Below are positions 1-32,336 of a stretch of DNA of 64,000 nucleotides, piece after piece. Source of the stretch: Albula goreensis (Eukaryota > Chordata > Actinopteri > Albuliformes > Albulidae); the NCBI GenBank assembly GCA_022829145.1, contig CM040742.1, positions 15,174,131-15,238,130 of the forward strand, given 5' to 3'. The stretch's first letter is position 1, and each line of letters starts with the position of its first letter. Under the pieces are notes generated by a model. That model was not told where the DNA came from, ran no database searches, and saw nothing but the letters and a program-made list of their open reading frames with translations. The position numbers were made by a program, and so were the translations under genes.

Positions 1-336
1 GTATCATTTTTGAGTTTTCATTAATATGAAATATGACTGTGATAATATGACAATTACACAGTCTTGACACCTGACCAGAAGCCAAAGCTCTAGATGGTTA
101 TCTATGGGTACATGTAGAAAAGACACTTTCTAGCAGAAGTGTGGACAGAGTTGTTAGAAAGTAAGGATGTATTAGTGTGCAACCAGTGTAGATGTTTTGG
201 TGTGTGCATAAGTATAATAGAGGCATCTAAACCAAGTAATGCTCACTCTCTTCTCTCAGTATTGTGCCCTGACAGGCCATAGTATATGCTTGCTTAAATT
301 TTAGATTTGTAAACAGGGTTTGTCACCTTTGAACAG

Positions 337-12917
<12,581 letters not shown>

Positions 12918-12984
12918 AAGCCATTGGGAAATGGCAAACTTTCAAAGGGGACATACCAAGAGGATGCCTTAACATTTTAGTGCA

Positions 12985-13033
<49 letters not shown>

Positions 13034-15600
13034 AGGTTCAATAGAGGTGTAACACAGAACTTTGGAGACATATTTCCATGTTGTTTTCACATCTATGACC
13101 TCTGCTCTATGTAATATTGGTGAAAAACTCTAAAGAATGACTCAAAAAACAATCACATTAATTCAAGGAAAACTCTTTAACTATGCAGTACAAATCTCCA
13201 TTCAGATCTCACTCTCCATTGTCTCTGTGGCTCCATATGGAGCCACACAGACGATACACATTCTTGATGTTTACTCGGTACATTGAAGTGAATTCTACTG
13301 TGCAATATTTACTACAAGGGAAACAGAAGCACTCTTCTGTCAGTAGGCCAGGGTGAAAGACATCTAATCAGCTATGAGAATTATTGTCATGTTCAGGAAG
13401 AAAGAAATATAACTGACAGATGTACCTGGCTCCTTTAAGTAGAAGAAAAACTCCAGGCTATGTGAAAACTTGAGCTGAGAATGCAGTATTTAGTAATATT
13501 CATGGGGAATATTTGGGAACATTAAAGGGGAATGTAGGGTGACATGGAAGTTAAATGTATGGGAACATCTTTCCTTCTTGCTTTCTTATAAGTTTCTCAC
13601 TGTACTGTTAGCCCTGTGAGCAAGGGTGCCTTGTCCACGCAGGGCCTGCAGGACCTTGAGAAAAACGCTTCTGCACTTTTGGCTGATGGCACATCCAAAG
13701 ACATGTAAAATTGAAGGAAGATGTACACCCCCACATTAATGAGGTGTCAATCATTGAAAAAATGCACTTAAGAGAAAAGAGGACTGATCTCACATTCTCC
13801 ATGCTCTTAATTGTTTGCAAAGACTGGCAAAAACCAACGTTTCAGCAGTGACTGCCTTAAGTTTTGCAAGAACCCTGACAAAGGCACATGTTGAGTGTGC
13901 AATCGTTCCTTACTTTTTCTCTTACATACATGGACACCAAAAGGCATGGCACAATGCTCTTTCTGCTCAGTGTCAGTACACATACTCTATGGTTCATCCA
14001 GAAATTGCTGTAATTTTAAATGTTTTTAAATGTTTTTTTTTATATTATGTAATGTTTTTTCCTCTTATTTTTATTAATCAAATGGGGAAAACAAAAACAA
14101 TAATAATCTGAGCTCTAATGCATTCCAGTTTCTTATAGTTCAAAAATATTCTTTTATGTTTCAGATTATTTATAACTTTTATTTTTAAGGAAAAGAGGTG
14201 TAACTTATTTTTCCAGCCTTGAATCAAAATTATAAGTTGTGTTTTTTTTTGTTTGTTTTCTTTTTGTTTGCATGTAGCAATATTTATTGTTATATTCCTT
14301 GTTAATATTCATGTTTATTTTAATCCTCCAAGAACTTGAGTGGTTATTGGGCTGGCCATTTATGATTCATTAAGAATGGAACTCAGTTGCCTTTAAAATC
14401 ATAATATATATTTTTTTCCAGATGGGAAGCCTTGTAGATCTGTGAATGTAAAAATGTGATACAAGATAAATGTGATAAACTGATTGTGATTTTCTTTGAA
14501 GCTGATGTGTCATTTTATTCTTTCTTGCACATTCATTTCTGACCCAAGTATATGAGGTTTGCAGCACTGTGAATCCTGGGTTGTATACCTTGACTGCATA
14601 GATCTGTATACATAGATTGAGGACATTTTTCTTTTTATTGAGATAAATTATGTTTCCATCACTTGACCAGTGGAATATGGTAAAAGCACTTCTCAGCTGT
14701 GAGGTACTGAGATCCACCCAAGCTGATGATATGGTGGCTAGATGTCTCTGTTCTTTAAAAGCACTGAATGATTCAATGGGCCAAGGGTTGGACAGGATCC
14801 CCAACAAGGTTAATCAATGCCACCATTAGGCATGGGCTGGCCAGGTATTTTCTTGGGGCCAGGCTTGCCTAACAGCACTTCTGATTGTTACCAATAGATT
14901 ATTCCAAAGACAGCAGTTGTAACTGTTGAAACTAAAAAAGCTCAAATATATGGACTGAGCTGCAATGACTTTGGCAGGGTTTTAAATCAGGAGTGCGGAG
15001 GCCACTGACCTGTGTGAGAACTGACATAGGTCTGCAATTAAATGCAAGAATATGACTATTAAGGGTAATGAAAAACTTTGCAAAACTATGACAAGGCAAG
15101 GATAACTGAAATAAATCACAGAACCACCTGCTTCTCACAGAAAGTACATGATTGGGTCTTTTCTCAGCATTGCCAGAATCAGGTCAGGGTTAATTTAGCT
15201 GGCTACAACCAGAATTAGACCAGAATTCTTAGTAATCATGCAAAGACAAACTTAGGGTCTAAAAATCAGTGGTATTATCAAAACAACACTATCACCCGAC
15301 ATCAATTTCTCAATCGATGAGAGTACTGTTTTAAAGACATAGGCCGGGACTCAACAAGCCTTTCCCTCAGCTTGTACTTCCATCTTGGAAGTTTAAATGC
15401 TATTTACAAGTGTTATGCCTGTTCAGTGTGGATTACATTTAATTTAGATTTTTGCTGAACTCGCCAAACTGTCGGCGAGGATGAAAATGAGCTTTGAATT
15501 TAATTGAGAGCCAAATATAAGGACGACTGCTGATTGATTCCTGGTAGCAAGTGTTTTAATAGGCTACAATGTGCATTAATACTTCATACTGTGTATATTA
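12918..15600. other. gfpt2 3' UTR and downstream intergenic region
   Basis: No coding potential recognised. The first part is presumably gfpt2 3' UTR. I could not fix a polyadenylation site: the sequence has many AT-rich stretches but no canonical AATAAA that I would assign with confidence before about 15108. The rest is AT-rich intergenic DNA. Confidence 0.6.
12986..13032. repeat. (GT)n microsatellite in the gfpt2 3' UTR region
   Basis: GT run beginning about 69 bp past the gfpt2 stop codon, so probably transcribed in the 3' UTR. Confidence 0.95.
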
Positions 15601-15982
15601 GCCTAAGTGTCTTGTCGCTTTGTGGACGCCACGTACACGTTTTTACACCTGGCCACAGCACGAAAAATGAAGCCAACTTTTCATTTGTGAACTTTTTTTC
15701 GCGATTCCTACGGCGGCTGCGTGGTTGCGTCACTCACGTTTACAGTCGGCCGTCGAATCGCCCGTACATGCCTCCGCCTCGAGTCTTACCATTGACTGGA
15801 TTTAGGAATTTTAGAAATCTATCTCAGCCGAATCCCCGCTCACTCTGCACTGCAAACAGCAAAGCCGCATGTTCGTCATTTATCTTGTTTTACACGCGGC
15901 ACTGTCGTGAATGTTGAAACAGCGAGCGGCGTTTCTTGGCGGCAGTGCATGGGAGCTATCTGGGAGAAACGAAGAGGGGAAG
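15600..15982 (+). promoter_or_regulatory. mapk9: Candidate mapk9 promoter and non-coding first exon
   Basis: This segment is visibly richer in C, G and CpG than its surroundings, with CGGCGGCTGCG, GGCCGTCG and GCGAGCGGCG. It ends in GAGGGGAAG followed by a good donor, GTAGGT, at 15983. The first mapk9 coding exon begins just after an acceptor at 21798, so an upstream non-coding exon must exist, and this is the best candidate on the plus strand. The TSS was not located, and no TATA box is claimed. Confidence 0.45.
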
Positions 15983-18900
15983 GTAGGTGTAATGAAATTT
16001 AGCCCGCCTGTCTGCTTGCATGCACAGCTCCTTGTAGTTCCCACAAATGAAAGTCACGTAACAGGGGCCTCAGTGCTGCTCTGCAGTTCCGTCAACATTA
16101 CCGCAACATGAGAAGATTGCTACAGGAGTACGACAAAATTTCTGTGTCAGTGTAAAGTCATCACTTTAGTTCTGGCCTCTAGCGCTATACTGACGGCATA
16201 GGGCAGTAATCGCGGTTCATAACCATATCGATGGACCAACTGACAGACACTTGGGCTTTTCCTGGTTGGAATAAGTACAGTTTACATGCCTTACCACCAC
16301 AATGTCGCTTTATCTGCTCTACGTTACACCCTCTTTGATGCAAATTGTAACATTCTTTATACCGAGAATATCAAAAACCACCGCCCAATTAAACCGGGAA
16401 ATGTCATGATTCAGATACCAAGAGGCTCACAGAATTAGCCTGAGGCAGAGTTAGGTAGACTGTGGTTCTAAGTAACATACGAATGTTAACGTGCATGTTC
16501 TTTCAAGATACTATGCGTTTCAATCCTCCCATATGCAAAATCGAGGGGCTAATAGCAGGGATACATTGTAGCCAACGTTACCTGCCAGTGAGTGTGTGTA
16601 GTGGCGGAGGCACGCCCAGAAGAGCTCATTAACCATTTATGCACTTTTAAATGACCACATGGCCTTTGGGTACGCTCTGTTCCCGCTTCAAGTTCAGTTC
16701 TCTTATCTCAAGTTCATTGCAGTACTGAATTGAACGTATATCACTTTATAATAGCTTAAATTCATTCGTTCCAATCGCAAATTTGAGCGCTTTCAATCGA
16801 GTAATTTACTTCTATTCGCTACTGTATTTTATCAGGTTAATCGTTAAATATGAATATCTATGGATGAAGTCTTCTACTTTGGGCAGTGGAGTGGTGGAAC
16901 AACAAATAATGTTTAATCCTGTCAAGATTTCTCGTTTAAAATGTGTTTTAATTGAACTGAAATTTCTTTAGGCAGGCATGATTAACTATATTGTCTCTCA
17001 CCTAAACTGGACGGTAGTCAAATGTATCGTTCTTCGTGTATTTGTTGCACTTTATTGTACATTTGTTGCTACTATTCATTGTGTTTTGAGGTGATCTGGG
17101 TCTGAATTAACTTTAATATAACCAGTTATAAAAAAAAAATGTTATGCAAGAAAGTTGGGGTGAAATTAATTTTGATTCTGGATCTTTGGATGTGGGATGT
17201 GTGTCTGGGATCCCACGGTAGGAGAACAGAATTGTAGAGGGATATCATGGGTTTAAACTGACCGGGTAAACTCGAGAATTTAACGTTTTGTGTAATCTTG
17301 ATATCAATCACAATGAAGGTGGCGATTGACAGCACTCACATCGGAACAGCACACATGCTTTTCTGCCCGCATTGACTGGGCTCATTTCAGCCATGAAGCT
17401 AAACTGTGAGTAAGGAAGGCCATTCAAAACACTACAGGGTAATTACATTATAGGTGAGAAAGGCATAGAGAGTGTTGTAAATTTAACTTATGGTTGGTCG
17501 GTTAAAATGCCCTTGCCAGCGCAACAGATAAACGTTCTCTGTTTTAGTTTCCAACAGGCATCCAAACATTCGCAGCAATATTGGATTACGGAGTGTTTAC
17601 AGAGCTCAAATCAGATTTAACAGAGCTGATCTCTGTGAAGCAAGCCCTCCATGCAAGCCCATTAAATGGAGACTCTCTGCAGTCATAGGACATTGTCCGT
17701 CTTTGTCGGGGTAACTTTCCCCCCTTTTTCTCTGTCTGTTAGTTTTATACTTACTGTTCTTCTGTTTGTGTCTTTCATCAGTGTGAGACTGTTACAGCAC
17801 TCTTATACAACCATTTTCCACAAATGTGTGTTTAAATGTAAAAGTGAAGTTTCTTTTCAATTTATAGCAGAGCCAAGAAATTCAATGTTGTGTATTTTCT
17901 TCATCAGTCTATAGGTATATCATGGATATTTGCAGTGTATATGTTATCAAATTCTTCTCTGATGCTTTCAATTTGTGACCACAATTTTTTTTTTCCTTTT
18001 TACTGTTTTGAAATGATTTCAGGTGTAATTCAGTGTCAGACAAGACAGAAGGATGATAAAACACCATGAAAGTCTGCTGTGTTAAGGTCATAGCCTGAAC
18101 CAGTTTCAGTTGTGGTTTGCTTTGTTCAGGGAACTGTCTGGTGAATTGATTAAAGTGGAAGAGATTGATATTCACATCCTCCTAGTCTTTCCTTTTTTCT
18201 CAAATATTAAGGTTCTGTGCAGTCACCAGTCTCTATTACACCCCTAAAGCCATGTTCTATTTTCAGTCTGTTTTCAGTCAGGGTAGCTTAACTGTTTAGC
18301 CAGTCTATAATGGCAGTACGCATGATCATGGCGGATGTTCTGTCATTATGGCCTCCAAATCACCACCTCCCACAAATGATGAAAATAGTTTCAGGTCTCT
18401 GGTGTTTTGAAAAGATTTTACTATTGAAACTTTATTTGGTTCATGTATTTCCATTCATTTTGAAATGAGGCCTTGTGGAGACGGTTTGATGGACTGGTAA
18501 ACTCTTTTAACGGCTGCTGTGCCAAACTGTCATCATGGGGTCAAAAGACATTCTCTGAGGTATGAAAATGAATGAAAGCATTAAATTATTGGGCTGAACG
18601 TTCCCTTTAAATGGTGGGCTCATGGTTAAGCAGGCTGTTTTCCTCTGAGATGGAGTGCTGTTGACACAGAGGCCCCAGTTTCATCTGCATCAGTGGACTT
18701 AGTCATACAGCGCCTAGTGATGAAGGCTTGGGGATCCAGGCATCATTTTGGAATGAGGGATTGGAGGGCAGAAAATAACAGTGAGTGAAGAATTGACTGG
18801 TGGCCTGAGACTAAGAGCTGAGAGACGTGGGGAGAGAGGTAAAATGGAACCACAGGGAGAAGGCCTTACCTATACCACACTTGTCACTGTCCCATTTAAA

Positions 18901-19283
18901 GGAGATGTAGCAATGCTTGGTATGCCCCACCGCTAGCTCCCTTCCCTTAGTGTCGTTTTTCATATACACTCGCTGTCTGGGTGCCTTGCGAGTCCTTGAG
19001 TCTTGTCATTTTCACACCTTCGGGCTGGATCAGGCATGGTAGCGGATGGGTGTTTTATGGCACAGCCGCACAAGGGGTCCCTTTGACGCCTCTGCCTGTC
19101 GACAGGTCCCACAAATCAACAGGGGTTATGGCTGTGCCTCCCTCTGCTGTGCCACACTGTAAGCGGCTCCTGGCCGGCTGGTACAGCAGGGGGTGCGGCT
19201 TTAATGGCACACATTGTTACTCAGGAGTTAGGGGGCAGGTCGGATTGGGTTTCTGCCTGACTACTATTAATGGTATGAATCAT

Positions 19284-19321
19284 GTCTGTGTGTCTGTGTG
19301 TCTGTGTGTCTGTGTGTCTGT

Positions 19322-19404
<83 letters not shown>

Positions 19405-19428
19405 CATGTGTGCATGTGTGTGTCTGTG
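19284..19428. repeat. (TGTGTC)n / (GT)n compound microsatellite
   Basis: Several copies of TGTGTC run into a long pure GT array, ending in CGTGCATGTGTGCATG. It lies immediately left of the inverted-repeat element at 19456. Confidence 0.95.
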
Positions 19429-19455
19429 TTTAATTCTTGTGTATGCATGTACATA

Positions 19456-19950
19456 CAGGTCAGGTCCATACATATTTGGACAGTGATACAATTGTCAAAT
19501 GATTGTCATTATTTTGGCTCTGTACACCACAATGGATTTGAAATGAAACAATGAAGATGTGTTTGAAGTGTAGACTGTCAGCTTTAATTTAAGGGTTTTG
19601 TCAAAAATATAGTATGAACTGTAACTAACATAATCATCTATTAAACCATTAGTTGTAATATTTTGTTACGAATCCTTTGCAGTCAATGGCTGCCTGAAGT
19701 GTGGAGCCCATAGACATCACCAGGTGCTGCATTTCTTCCCTGGTGATGCTCTGCCCGGCCTTTACTGCAGCTGTCTTCGGTTCCTGCTTGTTCTTGGGGT
19801 GGGATGATTATGTTAGTTTGTCCTTAAATTTAAGCTGACAGTCTACACTTTTTAAGTACATTTTCATTGTTTCATTTCAAATCCATTGTGGTGTACCGAG
19901 CCAAAATGATGACCGTTTTATCACTGTCCGAATACTTATGGACCTGACTG
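19456..19950. mobile_element. Non-autonomous DNA transposon with long terminal inverted repeats
   Basis: The left end reads CAGGTCAGGTCCATACATAT. The right end, reverse-complemented, reads CAGTCAGGTCCATAAGTATT. The similarity continues for roughly 130-150 bp inward (GGACAGTGATA, ACACCACAATGGATTTGAAA and TGTAGACTGTCAGCTT are shared). TA flanks both ends (19454-19455 and 19951-19952), which fits a Tc1/mariner-type TA target. A unique core of about 200 bp lies between the arms. No transposase ORF remains. The superfamily is inferred from the TA flanks only. Confidence 0.75.
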
Positions 19951-21763
19951 TATATGTCTGTGTGTTTGTACACCTGTTTCTACATTGACATTCATCTGTG
20001 TAAGTATGTATGTGTATGTCTGTGTATTTGAGGAGATGTTTGTGTGTTGGTCACCAAGTGAACCTGTTGAGTTGTATTTCTGTTTCCATAGAACTCCAGC
20101 TTTTTGAATGCCATACCCTCCACTCCAGGTCAATATTTAATCTGTCTCGCCTCTCTGGTTTTTGGAATGGCTTCTCTGTTTTGTTAGCCTGCTTTTTCTG
20201 ATTGGTTGTAAAAGATGGACTGCAGAGGAAGAGAGGTGTGGAGAGCAGAGGGAGAGAGGTGTGGAGAGCAGCGAAACATGAGGGGAGGGGAGATGGGTCA
20301 GCCCTGACTTAACCATAAGCAAAATTTCCGGTCGTTTCTCAGTCTGCCTCATGCTGTTCATCAAAGTTTTACTATGTTGAAATTGAATCAGCCCATATCT
20401 CAGTTACCTGCCATATTCATGTTGGCACGTTACCATATGTATGTCAGTTCAGATTAATGTATTTCCTTGCATTGAACTGGGAAGAAAAGCATTTAACTGT
20501 CAGCATTTAAACCTTTTTTTGCCCTTCAGAAGATTTCTCCAGATGTGAGATATCTAAAGCACATCGATGCACTTGAGTTTGGAATCTCGGATTCCGCGGA
20601 TGCCTTTGTTTCATATGGAACTGCTCGAAAGTGGAGTGATTTTTGAAAGGTCTGCATTTGTTGTAGAAATGGCTGATGCATGATGTTTTGCGTGCTTCAA
20701 ACATACGTTCTGTGCAGGTTGTAAATCCAGTGTGGCAGGTGGGCAATCCTGTAGTCTCTCAGGGTAAGCCATACAGGAGTCATTTGGTTATTGTAGCAGC
20801 AGGGGCTACAGACGCAAGGGTTTCTGTTCAAGCTGAGAGAGGAGGCTCTGAACCCCACTGGTAGGCCTTGCTCCGAGGGTGGGTTTTGGGGCGAGTTTCG
20901 GGGGGTGGGGACGGTGGGGGTACTGTGCTCATTCATTATTGCCCATTCCACATCCATCTTCTGCTCCTGCCAGAAGCAGTTCTGAGGTCCCCAGGTCTGA
21001 GGCCCTCCCTACAGAGAGCTCTAGCACCAGAGCAAACACTGGACACGCACAGCCATTCACTCAAAGCCGGGAAATGTTTGCATGGTCCCTTGGCACAGCA
21101 TGGATGTCAAATGCAAAGAGAATATACAGAATATGCTTTCAGAAAGCGGTTCTCTCTGTTATAGTGAGCTTTGAAGCATTGCGAGTGTAGCAGTATGGTG
21201 TTATCTGGTATTCAAACATGATAGTCAGTCTTAACTGCAGCAGGGCTATAAACCTTCACAGTTCAGGTCGCAGGACTCACTGTTAGAAATAGAATGAGTG
21301 TTCCTAATGTAATAACACTGTTTCATTTCTAACAGAGGTGAATGGACCTTTGGTCTAAACTTGAGGTTTAATTGAAGTCCCTGTCCAACCAATTTTACCT
21401 TACGAAATACAAATAAAAAGCAAATGGAGAACAGTGATGAGAGCACTAGGAGTAGGTCGCAGTCAATGCAGAGTCAACTTGTGTTTAGTGATCAAAAGAT
21501 CATTCTCACCACAGAAAAACACAATAAATGGGTTAAACCAGTTTAATGGCTTGTACTAGCTCCACCTGTTGTTTTATTTTGTGTACCTTAATCTCCCAGC
21601 ACTGCAATAATAAGTGTACAGCTAACTGTTCTGTAGGGGTGGTGGTGGAGGGGCAGGGGGTCCTTATTTCTTCTAAGCAGCATTGAAGATGTCTACAGTT
21701 AGCCATTCTGTAGGGGCGGGGGTTTGCCGTTGTGTGGATGATCTAAGCAGCAGCAGACGGTAA

Positions 21764-27884
<6,121 letters not shown>

Positions 27885-28156
27885 CCACTCTCCCCCTCTT
27901 CTCTACCCTCCCCTCCTTGTCTTTCCTTCTCTCCTCCTTCATGCATTGTCATGCATCTGTCCATTCCTGTGTGCAAAAAACTGTGCTTCTTCTCAAGGCC
28001 TTGAGCTAAAGAAGAAATTTCCTGTTTATATCTTTATATATATATAAAAATATTTTTATTTTTAGGGAAACCTTCAAGCTGACATGCTCATCCATTTCAC
28101 AAGAGTCTGTTGTTTTATATATGTTTTTGTGTGCTGTGTTGCAGTGTGTTCTGTGT

Positions 28157-28157
<1 letters not shown>

Positions 28158-28192
<35 letters not shown>
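28158..28192. repeat. (GA)n microsatellite in the mapk9 3' UTR region
   Basis: A run of 17 GA units 274 bp after the mapk9 stop codon. Confidence 0.95.
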
Positions 28193-28195
<3 letters not shown>

Positions 28196-28493
28196 GAGTG
28201 TAGATTTGTGTTTCTGTAATGACATACAGACTTCACAAAGGAACAAGTGGTGTCTGATTGGCTGTTGCCTGTTGCCTTCCATAGACAGGCAGCATTGATT
28301 GGGCCCTCAGCTCAGGCTGTCACTGAGCATGGGTGACAGGGCAACCTCCTTAATGTGTTTTACTTCCTGATTATTGCAATCTCCTCTTGCACTTGGCCCA
28401 GACTACCCCCAACCACCCCCAGCCTTTGAGCACATCCTTTTAGTAAGTCCACATTCACACACACAGACTGCAGCAGAGAAGTTTGGGGGGGTT

Positions 28494-28595
28494 GACAAAG
28501 ACAATTATCTGAACAGTCCTATTTAAAGGCATTTCTGAGCAAGGATATGCTCAGAAATGCCTTTAAATAGGACTGTTCAGATAATTGTCTTTGTC
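28494..28595. repeat. Perfect 48-bp inverted repeat with a 6-nt loop
   Basis: Left arm 28494-28541 (starting GACAAAGACAATTATC) and right arm 28548-28595 (ending GATAATTGTCTTTGTC) are exact reverse complements over all 48 positions. They are separated by AGGATA. It sits 610 bp past the mapk9 stop on the same strand, so any read-through mapk9 transcript would fold a 48-bp perfect duplex. There are no compensatory or single changes between the arms, which points to a recent origin or active homogenisation. Confidence 0.98.
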
Positions 28596-30253
28596 ATTTA
28601 AATGCGAACAGCTGTTCCTCATGTCTATATACCACCCGTTCCCCTGTTAAACAACAAAGTGTTAATTCATAATGAAAATGCTATTGCTTTGTCAGGCTTT
28701 GACTTATTGTTAACAAAATGTCCTGATGCCAATTGCGGCAATATTTTCTCTGTGAATCACAGGACTGAAAACAGGATGTGAACAGGCCTCAGTCAGCATG
28801 TGTATTGTTTTGGGTGGGTTGTCTATTATAATAGTATAGATGTGTCTATTAGTTAGTGTTTGCTTGTTAGCAGAAACACTGTTTCAGCTTAGCTACGAGG
28901 TACATGTACTATACACAAGTACATATTAATGTATTTACATTGTGAAAAACATCAGTCACTCTAGAGGTACTGACTATCAGTATGTATTGCAAAAAATGTT
29001 TGATTTTCAAAATCAAATTAACTTGAAAGCAAAAAAAATGTGTGTGGTCTCTGAATACAGTGCACTTTGTAGATAATATTGTTGCTGCTTTCAGTATTTT
29101 TGATCAGTTAAGCAGGGGAAGGGAATGAAAGCATAAAAATAAGACATTCATTGAAAAAAAACAAAAAAAAAGCCCCAAATTTAGCTCTGCACTCCAGAAA
29201 TGCCACTGTGGAAATGCTTGTAGATGTCTCCATCCTGGTGGCTGATTTCTTTTTCTGTAAGTAGTTTTAACATTCTGTTTTTACCTGTAGCACAAGTAAT
29301 CTCTCGTAAACTAAGAAGAAACCCTGTCGAGTCGACCTAACAGTGTTTACATGGGGTTTCAGAGTGGCAATCTGTGTACCATCCATCGCAGAGCCATCCA
29401 TTTAGGCTGTGTCTTCAGACTTTGTTTAAAATAACTGCATTCAGCTGATCTGAGTTTAGCTACATCTGTAAATTTGTTTTGAAACAGCTATATGGTACTG
29501 ATCTGAGGTCAGCTTGGTCAATCCCACTCTTCATGGACCTGTGTGTCATACTGCATCTCTTTGAATTTAAAAACATGTATTCATGATTTTGTAAATTTGG
29601 GATAATTGATCTTGTTAAGTGTGTGATGGTTTCCTTGTATAGCTCTATCATGCTTCCAATGAGTGTTGCAGTCCTTGTCTTAATCAGTCCTGAAACTCGT
29701 GCAGTCCTGCAGGAGGAAAACCAAAGCGCTGGTGGACGTGGAAGTCTCCGCATTCCAGAAAGTAAATCGGAGCTTTAGAACAGAACTTTCGGAAACTGGG
29801 AAAGAGAACTTTCCAGAAGAACAGAACTCTGTGACTGCCTTGGGCTTTGATTGAACTGAATGAGCTGTGTTTTCAGTATCGGGTGGCAGACTTGGAGGTG
29901 GGCCCCCTTCTCCGTGGTTGTGTTACCTGGGAAACCATTCAACCTTACATTCATCCTTCATGCCTTAAGTGACTCCTGGAGTGTCAGACAATGCCTGTGT
30001 GAGAGAAACTGTAACTGTGTGTTTTTGTGTGCACACGTGTGGTTGTGTGAAAAAGAGACTGAGAAAGCATATCTCACTAAGGTTTAAAAAAGACTTTCAT
30101 GTACAATGTCATTTAGGTTTTCTCTTCTGATGTTTTTACTGCACTATACTGCTCTGTTTTCAACAAATGCATCTTTCTACATATCCTTTGTAAACTTTCT
30201 GACATTCTCAAGTGTCTTATGTTCAGCTGAAATCCTGCCTTGTGTTTGCACAT

Positions 30254-30270
30254 CTTTGTGTTTGTTTGTT

Positions 30271-30313
<43 letters not shown>

Positions 30314-30354
30314 ACATCTTTGTGTTTATGTGCATGCATGCATGCATGCATGCA
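30254..30354. repeat. (TTTG)n, (GT)n and (GCAT)n microsatellites
   Basis: TTTG repeats run into GT at about 30275-30310, followed by a GCAT run at about 30332-30354. GT-rich low-complexity sequence continues to about 30520. Confidence 0.9.
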
Positions 30355-32336
30355 TCTGTGTGTTTGTGTATATGTGTGTGTGCTTGCATATGCTGTTTGT
30401 GTGGGGGGTGTTTGTGTGTATGTGTATGTCTATATTTGCGTTTGTGGGAGGTGTATCAAAGTGTATGTGAACATTTGTGTTTGAACTGTCTGTCTGTCTG
30501 TGTGTGTCTGTATGTACACCACTGCAGCATGCTTCTGCTCCACAACTAATTTCCTCTTAGACTGCTGCTATGTAAACAGTAAAATCTAAAAATGTATCTA
30601 AAAATCTAAGCCCCTACTTAAATCCCTTTGAACAAAACTTGAATCTTGTCTTTCAGGTCAGTTCATGTTTGTCTTGGTCTTTGAGATCCCAAAACCTCTG
30701 TTGTCTTCAGTGTTTGAGATCACTGATTCTGTGTTATGTTCCATGTTTGAGTTCACTAATTTTCTGTTGATATAGTCTTGAGACCACTAATTTCCTGTTA
30801 TGTTAGGATTGAGGTTACTAATTTGCTGTACCACTGTTCCTGGAGTCCTCCTCATTTAAAGCACACTCATTGTCTACATTCCTCTCTTCTCTGTTTAAAG
30901 CGTTTGTCATGAAGGTCAAAAACTTCCTGAAGGCCATCGAATGTGACTTTTCCTTACAATCATAGAAGAGATGTTCAATTTGCATTCTGTGAAGGGCTTT
31001 TATTCTTTTGGTAAGCTGTTTTTGTCCCATATGAAAGATAGGAAAAAGCTGTCATGAGTTTAGGAGAGACAGAGTGTATTGGTTTCAGACTTGTTTGTTG
31101 ATAAGGGAGATGGCAACCCTTTGAGAGTGGGATGGTAGAGGGTTTGAAACTCATTACTTGGGGGGATGCCCCTGGTGTTTTGAAAGGTCATACAAGTAAC
31201 AGTCAATGGTATCAGGGAAAATGTTATGCCTGACAATTCCTACCAGTATAACCTTGATTTTTATTATGCCTTTGTGAGAAATGGTGGTACACCTTGGGGG
31301 AGGAGTTAACTGTGTCTGTGCCAGAGCGGGGAGTTGCTGGTAACAAGCTCATTTTCCAAGAGTCATTTTGCATAGAATTCCTTGTATTTCCTTACATGAC
31401 CTGACCAAAGCCTGTCAAACTTCATTACCTCACTGCTGGGTCCAAGGAGCATATTCTCTCCCTTAATCAGGCTCACCTCTCTCTAACTGGTGATTTGGAA
31501 CAATATTACCGACAGACAGTTGCCTCCTGCATTTCAGTACAAATTGTAATTCTTATGTTAGAGCATTAAGCAGTGGGCACACATTGTGTGGAGTAATAAG
31601 TTCATAAAACCTCCCATTTGCATTTTCAGTATCTTGTGTGTCAGCACAGTGTGCATGTATATGTGTGTATGTCTGCTTGCTATGGCACTGTCTCAGCACT
31701 CCCCCTGGTGGACACTTCAGGAAAGTAACATTATCTCCAGCTTTTTGGCACCATTCATTTGCTTTCCTGGACGACCCGGAAGTGAAAATCACTCCAAAAT
31801 AAAACATATATATTATGTGTGTATGTGGGAAGAGAAGAGAAGCCAATATCTGCAAAATAAATGCTTGAACAGAGAACAATTTCAGAAACATACCATCTTT
31901 GGTTTTATTTATTTGAAATGTTGGTCATATTGAAAGTTTGTTTGCAAATGTGTGCTGGTGTATCTCACTGGACTGACAGAAGCCTGCTGCAGAGAGTTGT
32001 GACACTTGGTGTAGCAAATGTCCCCTGTGGAAGTGGGGGATTACTCCTTTAAGTCTCTGTGATGAGTTTCTCTTAAGGGAGCTTAACATTTATTGTCTGA
32101 AGAATTTTTTGGGCTGTATGTTGATGCATTTTTTCATCTTTATTCCATATGGGCTCTCTGGTGAGTCAGACTTTAATTTAAAGATCACTGACTTCTAACA
32201 GTGCTGATTAAAGAAGAACAAGGCCATGGATTCCACACCAAATGAACCCAATTTTTAATCAAATGTATCCTAAACAAATGGATCAACTGTAATGTACATA
32301 GTTTAAATTTAAACCTCAGATGTGAACTGTAACACC

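Noticed and set aside
28494-28595. The palindrome as a bacterial-type terminator or a phage attachment site
   Set aside because: This is eukaryotic DNA, no U tract follows and nothing around it is prokaryotic.
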